A program made the translations under genes and the position numbers. The notes below the pieces were generated by a model, which was not told the origin of the DNA, did no database searches, and saw nothing but the letters and a program-made list of their open reading frames with translations. From NCBI GenBank assembly GCA_945865635.1, contig CAMBEP010000004.1:62001-126000 (forward strand): a stretch of 64,000 nt of DNA. Direction: 5' to 3'. Positions 44,976 through 53,775 of the stretch are shown here, one piece after another. This DNA comes from Candidatus Kuenenia stuttgartensis (GTDB taxonomy: Bacteria > Planctomycetota > Planctomycetia > Isosphaerales > Isosphaeraceae). Positions within the stretch are counted from its first letter, which is position 1. Every line of letters begins with the position of its first letter.

Positions 44976-46679
44976 ATGGATTGGCGGGTCAAGTGGCTTA
45001 CAACTGGACTTCTCCCGCTTTTGGCGGCAACCACTTCGTTTGGTTTTCAGGGTGCCCTGGGCGATCCGACGAAAGAATTTACGAACCCGATTGCCAAGGT
45101 GATCATCGATCGGGGCAGCCCGCAATTGCTTGCGAAACTCTCAGGCGATTCCCGGCCGGGTTATTTGGCGATGTGCACATTGGCCCTGATCAAATGCGGG
45201 CAACCGAAGGGTAGCCCTGAGATATCGTCCGCATTGGATGTTTTGTCAAAGCGGGTCACATCGTCGGCTTATGATGCTGTTGAGGGCGAGGACAAGTCGG
45301 TTTATGAAGCGGCGGCGATATTGATTGTGCTTGCCAATGCGGAACCAGAAAAGTATTTGAAACAGATTGAGAATCTGGCAGCATTTATTGTCGCCAATCA
45401 GACACCAAGTGGCTCGTGGGGGTATGCAGGTTTTGCGGCAACACCGGGTGCGGGCGATACGTCGATGACCCAGTTTGCCTTGCTGGGTCTTTGGGAAGCG
45501 ACAAATCTGGAAATACGCATTTCGCCGAATGTTTTTGACAAAGCGGCGAACTGGCTACTTAAAACACAGAGGAGCTCCGGTGGATTTACGTATCAGCCGT
45601 TGAAAGCGGAGCGTGAGCCGAGCATTTCCTTGACAGCGGCGGGCGCGAGTGGCCTTTTGATTTGCCAATCGCAATTGACACAGTTGCGGGCCCGGGTTGT
45701 GGAGAAAATCGGGAACAAGCCGAAGAGCAAGCTGCTGGTAAGTATAGACCCTGAAGGCAATGAGAGCAGTGCGACGGATCAGCCCAAGGCCCGTGGCCTG
45801 TCGACATCGTCGGATGAGATGCGGCGAGGGATTGAGCGAGCCATGGGGTGGCTGGCGTCCAATTTTGGTGTTGAGAACATGTGGGGCGAGACGCCGTATT
45901 ATGGGCTTTATTCGATGGAGCGGGTGGCGTCGCTGAGCGATGTGGAAGTGATTGGCTCCAAGGCATGGTATGACATGGGCCTGAGTTACATCAATTCGCA
46001 TTTGAATTCGACGGGGATGGTGGAATCGGCTTATGGGGCAGAAGTGAACACGGCCTGGGCCATGCTTTTTGCAGCCCGGAGCACACGGGACTCGATCCAG
46101 AAGGCTGAGAAGCGGCGGCTGGGTGCTGCCAACATGCTGGGCGGTCGGGGTTTGCCTAAGAATCTCAATGATCTAGTGATTCGGGCAGGTCGGGTGGGAG
46201 TGAGCCCCATGACCGGAGCCGTGGAAGGCATGCTGGACGCACTCTCGGATCCAAAACTTCAAGACACAGCGGCCGCCGAAGCGGGTCTGATGGATGCCTA
46301 CAGTCGACAGGGTGCAGCCGCACTGAGGCCATTCAAGGATCGATTGATTCGGCTGGTGCGGTCGCCTGACCCGCAATTGCGGCTGATATCGATCTGGTGT
46401 CTTTCCAGGCTGGGTGAGCGAAGTGTTTTGCCATTGATTTTGGATAGCCTGGCGGATGAGCAGGACAGTGTTGCTGTGGAGGCTGGCAAGGGGCTCCAGT
46501 ATCTGTCGCGCCGGCTGGTAGGGTTTGGCCCTGAGATCAGTGATTCAGCGGATCGAACCGTGGCGGCGAACAAGAAAGCCGAGGCTGCCAGAGAGTGGCG
46601 AATCTACTTCCGCGATGCCCTCGCGTCCTCAAGTTCCGATGATAAACCGGTGGCCAAAGCCCCGGGGGCCAAACCATGA
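44976..46679 (+). CDS. Secreted prenyltransferase/squalene-cyclase-like alpha-barrel protein with HEAT repeats
   Basis: 567 residues with a signal peptide (LTTGLLPLLAATTSFGFQ). Repeats of the alpha/alpha-barrel type are visible, with QW-like motifs (QTPSGSWGYAGFA, QRSSGGFTYQ). The Asp-rich catalytic motif of true cyclases is not seen, so it is a binding or structural relative. The C-terminal part holds HEAT-like helices (LVRSPDPQLRLISIWCLSRLGERSVLPLILDSLADEQDSVAVEAGKGL). It is the first gene of the 45-55 kb cluster and overlaps the next by four bases. ATG 44976 is favoured by GGTGG upstream and by the signal peptide starting there. Confidence 0.8.
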   Translation: MDWRVKWLTTGLLPLLAATTSFGFQGALGDPTKEFTNPIAKVIIDRGSPQLLAKLSGDSRPGYLAMCTLALIKCGQPKGSPEISSALDVLSKRVTSSAYDAVEGEDKSVYEAAAILIVLANAEPEKYLKQIENLAAFIVANQTPSGSWGYAGFAATPGAGDTSMTQFALLGLWEATNLEIRISPNVFDKAANWLLKTQRSSGGFTYQPLKAEREPSISLTAAGASGLLICQSQLTQLRARVVEKIGNKPKSKLLVSIDPEGNESSATDQPKARGLSTSSDEMRRGIERAMGWLASNFGVENMWGETPYYGLYSMERVASLSDVEVIGSKAWYDMGLSYINSHLNSTGMVESAYGAEVNTAWAMLFAARSTRDSIQKAEKRRLGAANMLGGRGLPKNLNDLVIRAGRVGVSPMTGAVEGMLDALSDPKLQDTAAAEAGLMDAYSRQGAAALRPFKDRLIRLVRSPDPQLRLISIWCLSRLGERSVLPLILDSLADEQDSVAVEAGKGLQYLSRRLVGFGPEISDSADRTVAANKKAEAAREWRIYFRDALASSSSDDKPVAKAPGAKP

Positions 46680-47620
46680 GCACAGATGCTGCAATGGCGC
46701 CTCGGGAATCGATTGGTACAGGCCGGATTATACGGGGAGAGACCCAGTATGACCGAACGGTTTCGGGCTTGATAGCGATGATTCTTGGTGTGGCATCGGT
46801 CGTGGGCTGGCTGTTTATTCAGTATATGGCGATGCAGGCGTTTAATGGTCCGATGTCGGCGCCTCTGGAGATTATTGAAGTTTCTGGAGGTGGCGGCGGG
46901 AGTCTTGAGGGTAATGTTGGCGATTCCGAGACGATCGAGGTTCCGGGAGCGGCTTATGGGGCAGCGGCGTCGAATAATGAGTCGAATGCATCGGACTTTG
47001 AGGAGCCAAGTGTGGCGATGACGCCGAACCTGGTTTTTGATGGTCTGGTGGGCGATGGTGAATCCGTGATGACGCAGGATCTTGGCCCTTCGGTGAATTC
47101 TGGAGGGGCTCTCTCCACAGGGCGGAGGTCGAGCCAGAAAGGCACGGGGCGGGCGGGTTATGGGTTTGGTCCAGGCACGGGTGGCGTGCCTCGGGAGCAG
47201 CGCTGGAATATCATCTACGATTCGGGCCAGACGGCGGATGAATATGCCAAAGCCCTTGATGCAATGGGAATTGAGGTTGCCGTTTCGAATGGCAATGAGC
47301 TGACCTATGCCAAGAATTTATCGAGCCCCAAGCCCCAGGTGCGCAAGGGCGCGCCTGATACGGAACAGAGGCTCTATTTTCTTTGGCTGGGCGGTGGTCG
47401 CAAAGCGATTGATCAGCAGCTTTTCCGCAATGCGGGGATCGATCCTGGGCAGGGTGCGATTTTCCATTTTTATTCGAAGGAATTGGCGGATCGTCTGGCT
47501 CAGCTTGAGGTTGGTTATGCCAAGCGTCAGCCTGGCCAGATCAAGCGGACACGATTTCGGGTGTCGAAGAATGGGAACAGTTACGACTTGGTTGTGGCAT
47601 CGCAGGAACCGCTTCGGTGA
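46676..47620 (+). CDS. Membrane-anchored protein of unknown function, Gly-rich linker
   Basis: 314 residues. One transmembrane helix near residues 30-52 (GLIAMILGVASVVGWLFIQYM), then a low-complexity Gly/Ser/Asn linker (about 60-180), then a folded C-terminal domain starting ERW-like (QRWNIIYDSGQTADEYAKALDAMGIEVAV) and ending RTRFRVSKNGNSYDLVVAS. The shape resembles proteins that sit beside ExbB/ExbD-like genes in other planctomycetes (recalled, not searched), but no such genes are present here. It overlaps the upstream gene by four bases (ATGA). Confidence 0.7.
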   Translation: MSTDAAMAPRESIGTGRIIRGETQYDRTVSGLIAMILGVASVVGWLFIQYMAMQAFNGPMSAPLEIIEVSGGGGGSLEGNVGDSETIEVPGAAYGAAASNNESNASDFEEPSVAMTPNLVFDGLVGDGESVMTQDLGPSVNSGGALSTGRRSSQKGTGRAGYGFGPGTGGVPREQRWNIIYDSGQTADEYAKALDAMGIEVAVSNGNELTYAKNLSSPKPQVRKGAPDTEQRLYFLWLGGGRKAIDQQLFRNAGIDPGQGAIFHFYSKELADRLAQLEVGYAKRQPGQIKRTRFRVSKNGNSYDLVVASQEPLR

Positions 47621-47695
47621 GTGGAACGGATTGGGGTCGAGGGATCTTTTTCCGTTCAAAAGGCTTCGTGCAACTAGAAAATCAGGAACTTTCGA

Positions 47696-50600
47696 ATGGC
47701 TCACTTGGAATTGCATGGTTCCGGAACCAAGGTTCAATCTGTAGATCTGCCCAAGGCAGGCAATCTGCTGATTGGATCTGATGCCGTCTGCGATATCCAA
47801 ATTCTTGATACGGAAGTTCAGCCGATTCATGCCCGCCTGAGAATACAGCAGGGGCAGATGCAGGTCGAGGCCACACCGGAAGGCAAGTCGTTTCGTCATA
47901 ACGGCCGGCGAGTGGCTCAGTGTATGGTGGCGGCGGGCGATGAGCTTGGTTTTGGTGGTTATAGGGCGATTTATTTTGCAGGCGAACCCGATTCTAAACC
48001 CGCTCAAAAGCCTGTTGAAAAGCCTGTTCAAAAGCCGGCTCCGGCACCCGCTCCTACGCCGCAGAAGTCTGCCGCCGCGCGGCCAGAGCCTGTGAAGGCG
48101 AAGCCGGCCGCTCCGGTTGAGCTTTCCTGGGACGATTTCTCAGAGCCCGTGCCGGTCAGCCCCAAGACAGCCAAGACATCAGCCAAGCCTGAGAAAATAT
48201 CAGATTCCAGTGCCAGTTCCGCACCCTTATCTGCCGAAACGGGCCAGCGTTCCTGGCTCGACCGACTGCTTGGCAAGGCCGCAGTGAAGCCTTTGACTGA
48301 AGGGGAGCCGATTGTGGCGGTGGCCGGTGGCCGGGGCCTGACCACTTTTGCTGATGAGGAAGCCACGGGCCGCAAGCTGGCCACAGCCCCTTTGATTGTC
48401 CTGCTGGTGATGACGCTGGCGGGCCTGAGTGTAACGGCTTTTGGGCTTTGGTGGGTGATAGACCGGACGCGGGCAAACCGGGCTTTTGATTCAGGCGTTG
48501 CGGCTTATGAAAACGGGGATTTTCGATCCGCTTCGGAGCGTCTGACGGGCTTCTTGCGAATGCGGCCCGAAGAAAAGAGGTCCTCCAAGGCACATGTTCT
48601 GGAGACTTTGTCAAGGGTTCGGGAGCTCACCTCCGGCGCATCTCCGCAGCTTGCGGGCGGCTTGACGATCGCGCTGAAGGAATTGCCACCACTTGTGGAT
48701 GAGCCTGCCTGGAAGGACCTCCAGATGGATACGTCGGAGGCCGTTGCGACACTGACACGTGACCTTGCGGCCAAGGCCAAGCAAAATGGGTCGGTTGAGA
48801 CAGTGGATCAGGCCCGATCCGCTTACCGCCTGCATACAGAGCTGGCAGGCGATGCGGCGGCTCAGCAGCGAACCCGTCTGAAGGTGGATCAGTTCATGGC
48901 CGAGGCGGAAGCGGCGGTTGCCAAGGGAGAGGCCCGTACCCAGGCCTTGGCGGCGATGGACGATGCGCTCAAGGCTCGCGACAGTCAATCGGTTTTTCAG
49001 ACCCGGGATGGGCTTTTGGCGAAATATCCGGAACTCTTGACCGATTCGGTGATTTCCAAAAAGCTTGAGACGGCCAACCAGCAAGTGCAAGAGAATGTCA
49101 AGCTTTTGAAGATCAGTCGGGAGGCCTCTCGCGAGGAATTCCCAAAGACTCTTGGTATGCCACAAACCCTTTTTACTCGGGGCGCTTTTACAGACTCTGA
49201 GACGGTCAGGCTTGAGAGTCCGCCCGCACCCAACCAGATTGCTGTGGTTTCGGGCGGTGGATTGATTGTCGGCCTCGACCAGCGTTCGGGTTCCGTCCTG
49301 TGGCAGAGGCCATCAGGAAGTCAGTCTGGATTCGAGCCACTTTTGATTCCGGAAGAGTCTCCGCCCTCGGTTCTGGCTTACGATGACCGTGATCAATCCA
49401 TTCTGAGGCTGGCGCTGGCGGATGGAAAGTTGATCTGGAGGCAGCCCTTGGGCGATACGCCCAGGACGGCTCCGCTAGTGCTTGGAAACAGGTTGATTTT
49501 GGCCTTGCCCGTGAAGGGCCAGCTGGTTTGGGTCGACCTGGGCACAGGCCGCGTGAATGATGGCCTGGACCTGAAGTGGCCCTTGACAGGGTCTGTGATT
49601 GCATCTGCCAACAATCAGACACTTTACGTGCCTGCCGATCAATCGGTTCTGTTCATGATCCAGGTGGAGCCGAAAGCCTGCCTGAGAAGCATCTATCTGG
49701 GGCATCGAACAACGGCCTTGAGGGTTCCCCCGATTCGTTCCGGGCGATTTCTGATTTTTCCTGAGAATCGGGATCTGAATCTTGGATCATTGCAGACCTG
49801 GCTGATTGACGATCGCGGAACCAATATGCAGAGGCTTCAGCAGGAGCCGCTTGAGGGCTGGTCGTGGTTCAAGGTGGGTCAGCAGGGCAATCTGCTTTGG
49901 GCGTCGCATGATCGGGGCGGGTTCAGCATCTTCAGCATTGGCGACTACACGCTGGCCAAGCCGTTGTCCAAAGTGGGGCATAGCGCTGCGACCAAATCGC
50001 CTTCGCATTCGACATCGACGATCTCTGTGGGTCAGCGGGAGGCACTGGTTCTGGACCGAACCATCAAGCATTACAGGCTTGACCCGCAGTCAGGCCGTTT
50101 GGATGTCCTGCGTTCGTGGGAGCTTCCCGATGGGCTTCCAGCAAGCTCGATCAAGAAGTTCGATGATTACGTCTATCTCGTTTTTCTCTCTGTCAACAGG
50201 GATTTGGGCCGCACCGTGATGGCGATCGATTTGCGACAGGATCAACCACTTTGGACAACATCGTGGGGGCTGCCTTTGGAGTTGGCCAACCCGTCGGTGA
50301 TCGACTCGAAATTGAGCTGGCTGGATCCCTCTGGGCAGATGATCGATTCGGGTCTCAAGCAGTCCGATGAATCGGTCGCGGTGGAATGGAAATCGAGGCC
50401 GCTCAAGCCCGGCCCGCAGTCGGGAGAGGCTGGAGCGTCAGAAATCGAACAACGGTGGGTCTGGCACGATGACGGAACATTACGCATTGGTCTTTCCGAT
50501 AGCCACCCGAACCAGATTCAGATTCAGGAACCCGGTCAGCCTCAGCCGCACACTCTGACTTTACCGATTCCGACCAGGCTGGCACCGGTGAAGCTCGACA

Positions 50601-51355
50601 ATCTGCTTTTCATTGCCGGCGAAGGTGGCGAGGTTGCGATCGCTTCGGCTGAGGATGGCTCGCCGAAGGGGCAGCCGTTTGTGCCGGACTATGAAAAATC
50701 GGCACTTTGGTCTTGGTCCGCGATTGTGGTTCTGGAAGACAGGTCGGTGGTTCTAGCAGACACCACGGGCCGCTTGGTCAGGCTGGTTGTGGAGCAGGAT
50801 CCGCCACGGCTCCGGCAGACGGCCCGAGTCCAGGTTGAGGGCAAGTTTGCAGGCACTCTGGTCTCCACAGGTAGGGCAGTGCTCGCCCTGTTGGCCGATG
50901 GGTCGGTTTTCTCGTTGGCAGGGCGGGACTTGTCCGTCCAGACAAAATGGACATTTCCAGGTGCAGGAACGCGTCTGACGCGCGTCTCTGACAACAAGAG
51001 CATGATTTTTCATCCGACCGGGATCGTGCGAGTGATTGACGCATCCGGGCAGAGTGAGATTGAATCGAAAACAGCTTCGGTCATGCCGCTAGGCAAGCCT
51101 CTGCTCAAGAGCAACCAATTGGTCTGGCTGACTCAGGCCAACCAGACGGAATTGGTGGTCTGGTTGCTGAGCGAACCGAACCCCGTGAAATATCCTCTGA
51201 AGACCTGGGTGCTTGGTCCATTGATTCCGGATCAGGATGGCTGGATTGTCGTCGAGCGGCCCGGTGTTTTACGGCGGATTCCCAAATCGGTGCTGCAAGG
51301 GCAGAATCCCGCCGCAACGGCCGCAGTCTCATTGAAGGTTGAGGGCAAGCCATGA
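47696..51355 (+). CDS. FHA domain - transmembrane - PQQ-like beta-propeller protein
   Basis: 1219 residues. Residues about 1-95 are an FHA phosphothreonine-binding domain (LIGSDAVCDIQILDTEVQPIHARL). A Pro/Ala/Lys-rich linker follows (KPVEKPVQKPAPAPAP), then one transmembrane helix near 230-255 (LIVLLVMTLAGLSVTAFGLWWVI). Next is an alpha-helical region of about 200 residues. The rest is a beta-propeller of PQQ-like blades (VSGGGLIVGLDQRSGSVLW, LADGKLIWRQPLGDTP, LVLGNRLILALP). So a cytosolic FHA sensor is tied to an extracytoplasmic propeller. AGGAA lies seven bases before the ATG. Its stop overlaps the next start. Confidence 0.82.
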   Translation: MAHLELHGSGTKVQSVDLPKAGNLLIGSDAVCDIQILDTEVQPIHARLRIQQGQMQVEATPEGKSFRHNGRRVAQCMVAAGDELGFGGYRAIYFAGEPDSKPAQKPVEKPVQKPAPAPAPTPQKSAAARPEPVKAKPAAPVELSWDDFSEPVPVSPKTAKTSAKPEKISDSSASSAPLSAETGQRSWLDRLLGKAAVKPLTEGEPIVAVAGGRGLTTFADEEATGRKLATAPLIVLLVMTLAGLSVTAFGLWWVIDRTRANRAFDSGVAAYENGDFRSASERLTGFLRMRPEEKRSSKAHVLETLSRVRELTSGASPQLAGGLTIALKELPPLVDEPAWKDLQMDTSEAVATLTRDLAAKAKQNGSVETVDQARSAYRLHTELAGDAAAQQRTRLKVDQFMAEAEAAVAKGEARTQALAAMDDALKARDSQSVFQTRDGLLAKYPELLTDSVISKKLETANQQVQENVKLLKISREASREEFPKTLGMPQTLFTRGAFTDSETVRLESPPAPNQIAVVSGGGLIVGLDQRSGSVLWQRPSGSQSGFEPLLIPEESPPSVLAYDDRDQSILRLALADGKLIWRQPLGDTPRTAPLVLGNRLILALPVKGQLVWVDLGTGRVNDGLDLKWPLTGSVIASANNQTLYVPADQSVLFMIQVEPKACLRSIYLGHRTTALRVPPIRSGRFLIFPENRDLNLGSLQTWLIDDRGTNMQRLQQEPLEGWSWFKVGQQGNLLWASHDRGGFSIFSIGDYTLAKPLSKVGHSAATKSPSHSTSTISVGQREALVLDRTIKHYRLDPQSGRLDVLRSWELPDGLPASSIKKFDDYVYLVFLSVNRDLGRTVMAIDLRQDQPLWTTSWGLPLELANPSVIDSKLSWLDPSGQMIDSGLKQSDESVAVEWKSRPLKPGPQSGEAGASEIEQRWVWHDDGTLRIGLSDSHPNQIQIQEPGQPQPHTLTLPIPTRLAPVKLDNLLFIAGEGGEVAIASAEDGSPKGQPFVPDYEKSALWSWSAIVVLEDRSVVLADTTGRLVRLVVEQDPPRLRQTARVQVEGKFAGTLVSTGRAVLALLADGSVFSLAGRDLSVQTKWTFPGAGTRLTRVSDNKSMIFHPTGIVRVIDASGQSEIESKTASVMPLGKPLLKSNQLVWLTQANQTELVVWLLSEPNPVKYPLKTWVLGPLIPDQDGWIVVERPGVLRRIPKSVLQGQNPAATAAVSLKVEGKP

Positions 51356-53775
51356 CGACCACTTTCAGCATTTTGAGACGACTTCCAGCAATTGCCGTTT
51401 CCATGCTTTTTTGGGCTGGTTTGTATTCAGGTTCAAGCTCTTCCGGGCAAGCGGTTGCTGCCAAGCCGGCCACGAAAGCGGTGGCATCCGCAGCCGGCCC
51501 GGAAACACTTTTGACGAAATCGCCCTTCGATCGGATCAGCCTGACGGACGGGTCAGAGGTGGAGGTCGAGCCGCTTGCTCCGCGGCCCCTGCCGGCGGCC
51601 CGGAAGTCGCCATTCAATCGCGTTGCGCGAAGGCAAAGAACCCCCGAGGAAGAGGCCAAGATCAAAGAGGTGGAAAAGGACCCTGCCATTCGGATCACCG
51701 TTCAGCCGGTCGAAGCGGACGGAGCCGAATATTTGTTATACAGGGAAGACATAAAATCGATTCTCTATTTCGACGACATGCTTCTGCTGGAAGCCAACCG
51801 GCTGATCGCCATTTCCGATTTTGCCAAAGCCTTTGAATACCTGCTTCTGGTACATGGCCGGGACCCGAAATGGAATGGCTTGGTCGATAGCTATCTGAGT
51901 CTACTTATGGCTGAGGCTCGCCAGCGGTTTGATGCATCGGACCATTCGGCCGGCTTGCAGTACATCACTGAGGTGCTCGTAAAAAAACCGGGAGATTCGG
52001 AAGCGAAACGACTTGCGATCAAGGGGCTGGAGCAATTGGCGGCGGCGGATCTGACCAATTCCCGATTCGAGCGTCTGCGCGAAGTTCAGCAGAGAATGCA
52101 GAACATTGATAAATCGGCTGCGGCCATTGGGACACTCTCAGCCAAACTTCAGACTGTCGCGACACAAAGGCTGGCGACGGCCTCGGCAGATGGCCCTGAA
52201 CGGCTCGATCAATTGAATGAAGCGTATCGGGCCTGGCCAGAGACTCCGGGTTTGTCCGAAGCCCTGGCCGAGGCACAAAAGCGATGGCCCACGGTTCGGG
52301 TCGCTGTGCGGGAGTCGATCCAGCAGCCCTCGCGTGTGTGGGGGGTATCAAAACCGAACCAGCGAGCCACCAAGCTCGGTTTTTTGCCGCTTTTGGCCGA
52401 CCTTCAGGAGGATTCGTTCAAGGGCCGATCCGCTCACCAATTGCTTGAGCGATTTGAAATGTCGGACCTGACCACGGCCAGCCTGATTTTAAAGCCTGGC
52501 CTGAAATGGTCGAATGGGCGAGCCATCAACTCAAGGGATGTGGTGGCGGCCCTAAGCTCTTGGGCATTGCCTTCAAGCCCGGCTTACAACGGAGTCTGGG
52601 CCAGTCTTGTAGACTCCGTATCAGCCTCTGATGAGCGCAAGATTCAAGTGAAATTCACACGCCCGATTTTTCAGCCCGAGAGCTGGTTTTTGAGGCCAAT
52701 CGGACCGGCTGAAACCAGTCAGGCCGAGAAAATCTCGGCCGCTGCCTGGATCGGTTCCGGGGCGTATCGGTGGGCCGGCCAGCGCGTGGAATCTCTGGGT
52801 CCTGAAAGTATTTTTGAGCGGATTGGGGATCAGACTTCGGGTCTGTTCCGAATTCGCGAACTGATTTTTGACGACGATCTGGACGGCTGGCAGGCCTTGC
52901 TCGACGGACGGGTAGATGTCCTGGAGCATCTTCCGACCTTCCTTACGGCGGAAAAGTCGCCCAGCGACCAGGTCGCAATCGCCTCTTATTCCGTGCCTGA
53001 AATTCATATGCTGGCCCTTGACGGGCGTCAGGAACTGCTGGCCAACCGGTCGCTTCGCCGGGCACTTGGATATGCCTTGAACCGCGCCGAAGTGCTTGAA
53101 GAGCAATTTCTTGGCCGCCCCCCCACTGTCGAGGAATTTGTAGCCGATGGGCCGTTTCCCAAGGGCTCTGCCTGGGACGACCCTGAGACCAAATCGCAGC
53201 CAGCCGATCCGGCCATGGCCGCCCTTCTGTTTGCTTCTGCTCGCAGGGAAATGAAAGTGGAGCGAATCAAGCTGACTCTGGATCATCCGAGGCGTCCCGA
53301 TATCAATCGTTCGATCGCGAAAATTGCCGACCTTCTTAGAGGTTACGGCCTGGACATCTCTTTGAAGAGCTGGTCCGCCAGCGAGCTTGAAGAGCGTCTG
53401 GCATCAGGCCAGCCGTTCCAGATGGCCTGGCGATTTGTGAGCCCGTCGACAAATCATTTTGAGATCGGAGGCTGGATTAGTCCATCGCTTTACGCCCCTC
53501 CATCCGCCAATGGTCTGGCCGCCCTGGCGAGCCCGCTCGCCCTCTCCCAAGTGCTGGATGTGGAACGCACCTGGAATGAGAATCTGGTGCGTCAGTCAGG
53601 CCGCTTCATTGATCGCCTGTGTCGCGAGGAAGTGCCCCTGATTCCGCTCTGGCAAGTGCCTCGCCGCTTTGCCTGGCGTAAAAGTGTCGCGGGCCTAAAG
53701 CCGGGCCTTGATGGGATTTATCAAAATATTCACGACTGGTCGGTGGCGTCCGAGGTGAAAGTCAAAAAGCCATGA
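51352..53775 (+). CDS. Solute-binding protein family 5-like protein with N-terminal helical domain
   Basis: 807 residues with a signal peptide (LPAIAVSMLFWAGLYSGS). Residues about 100-320 are helical and TPR-like (ANRLIAISDFAKAFEYLLLVHGRD, AGLQYITEVLVKKPGDSEA). Residues about 320-790 resemble the family-5 (DppA/OppA) periplasmic binding fold: LKPGLKWSNGRAINSRDVVAAL and NRSLRRALGYALNRAEVLEEQFLG are the usual landmarks. No ABC permease or ATPase gene is near, so it is probably not a transporter component but a ligand sensor or scaffold within this cluster. It overlaps both neighbours by four bases. Confidence 0.8.
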   Translation: MTTTFSILRRLPAIAVSMLFWAGLYSGSSSSGQAVAAKPATKAVASAAGPETLLTKSPFDRISLTDGSEVEVEPLAPRPLPAARKSPFNRVARRQRTPEEEAKIKEVEKDPAIRITVQPVEADGAEYLLYREDIKSILYFDDMLLLEANRLIAISDFAKAFEYLLLVHGRDPKWNGLVDSYLSLLMAEARQRFDASDHSAGLQYITEVLVKKPGDSEAKRLAIKGLEQLAAADLTNSRFERLREVQQRMQNIDKSAAAIGTLSAKLQTVATQRLATASADGPERLDQLNEAYRAWPETPGLSEALAEAQKRWPTVRVAVRESIQQPSRVWGVSKPNQRATKLGFLPLLADLQEDSFKGRSAHQLLERFEMSDLTTASLILKPGLKWSNGRAINSRDVVAALSSWALPSSPAYNGVWASLVDSVSASDERKIQVKFTRPIFQPESWFLRPIGPAETSQAEKISAAAWIGSGAYRWAGQRVESLGPESIFERIGDQTSGLFRIRELIFDDDLDGWQALLDGRVDVLEHLPTFLTAEKSPSDQVAIASYSVPEIHMLALDGRQELLANRSLRRALGYALNRAEVLEEQFLGRPPTVEEFVADGPFPKGSAWDDPETKSQPADPAMAALLFASARREMKVERIKLTLDHPRRPDINRSIAKIADLLRGYGLDISLKSWSASELEERLASGQPFQMAWRFVSPSTNHFEIGGWISPSLYAPPSANGLAALASPLALSQVLDVERTWNENLVRQSGRFIDRLCREEVPLIPLWQVPRRFAWRKSVAGLKPGLDGIYQNIHDWSVASEVKVKKP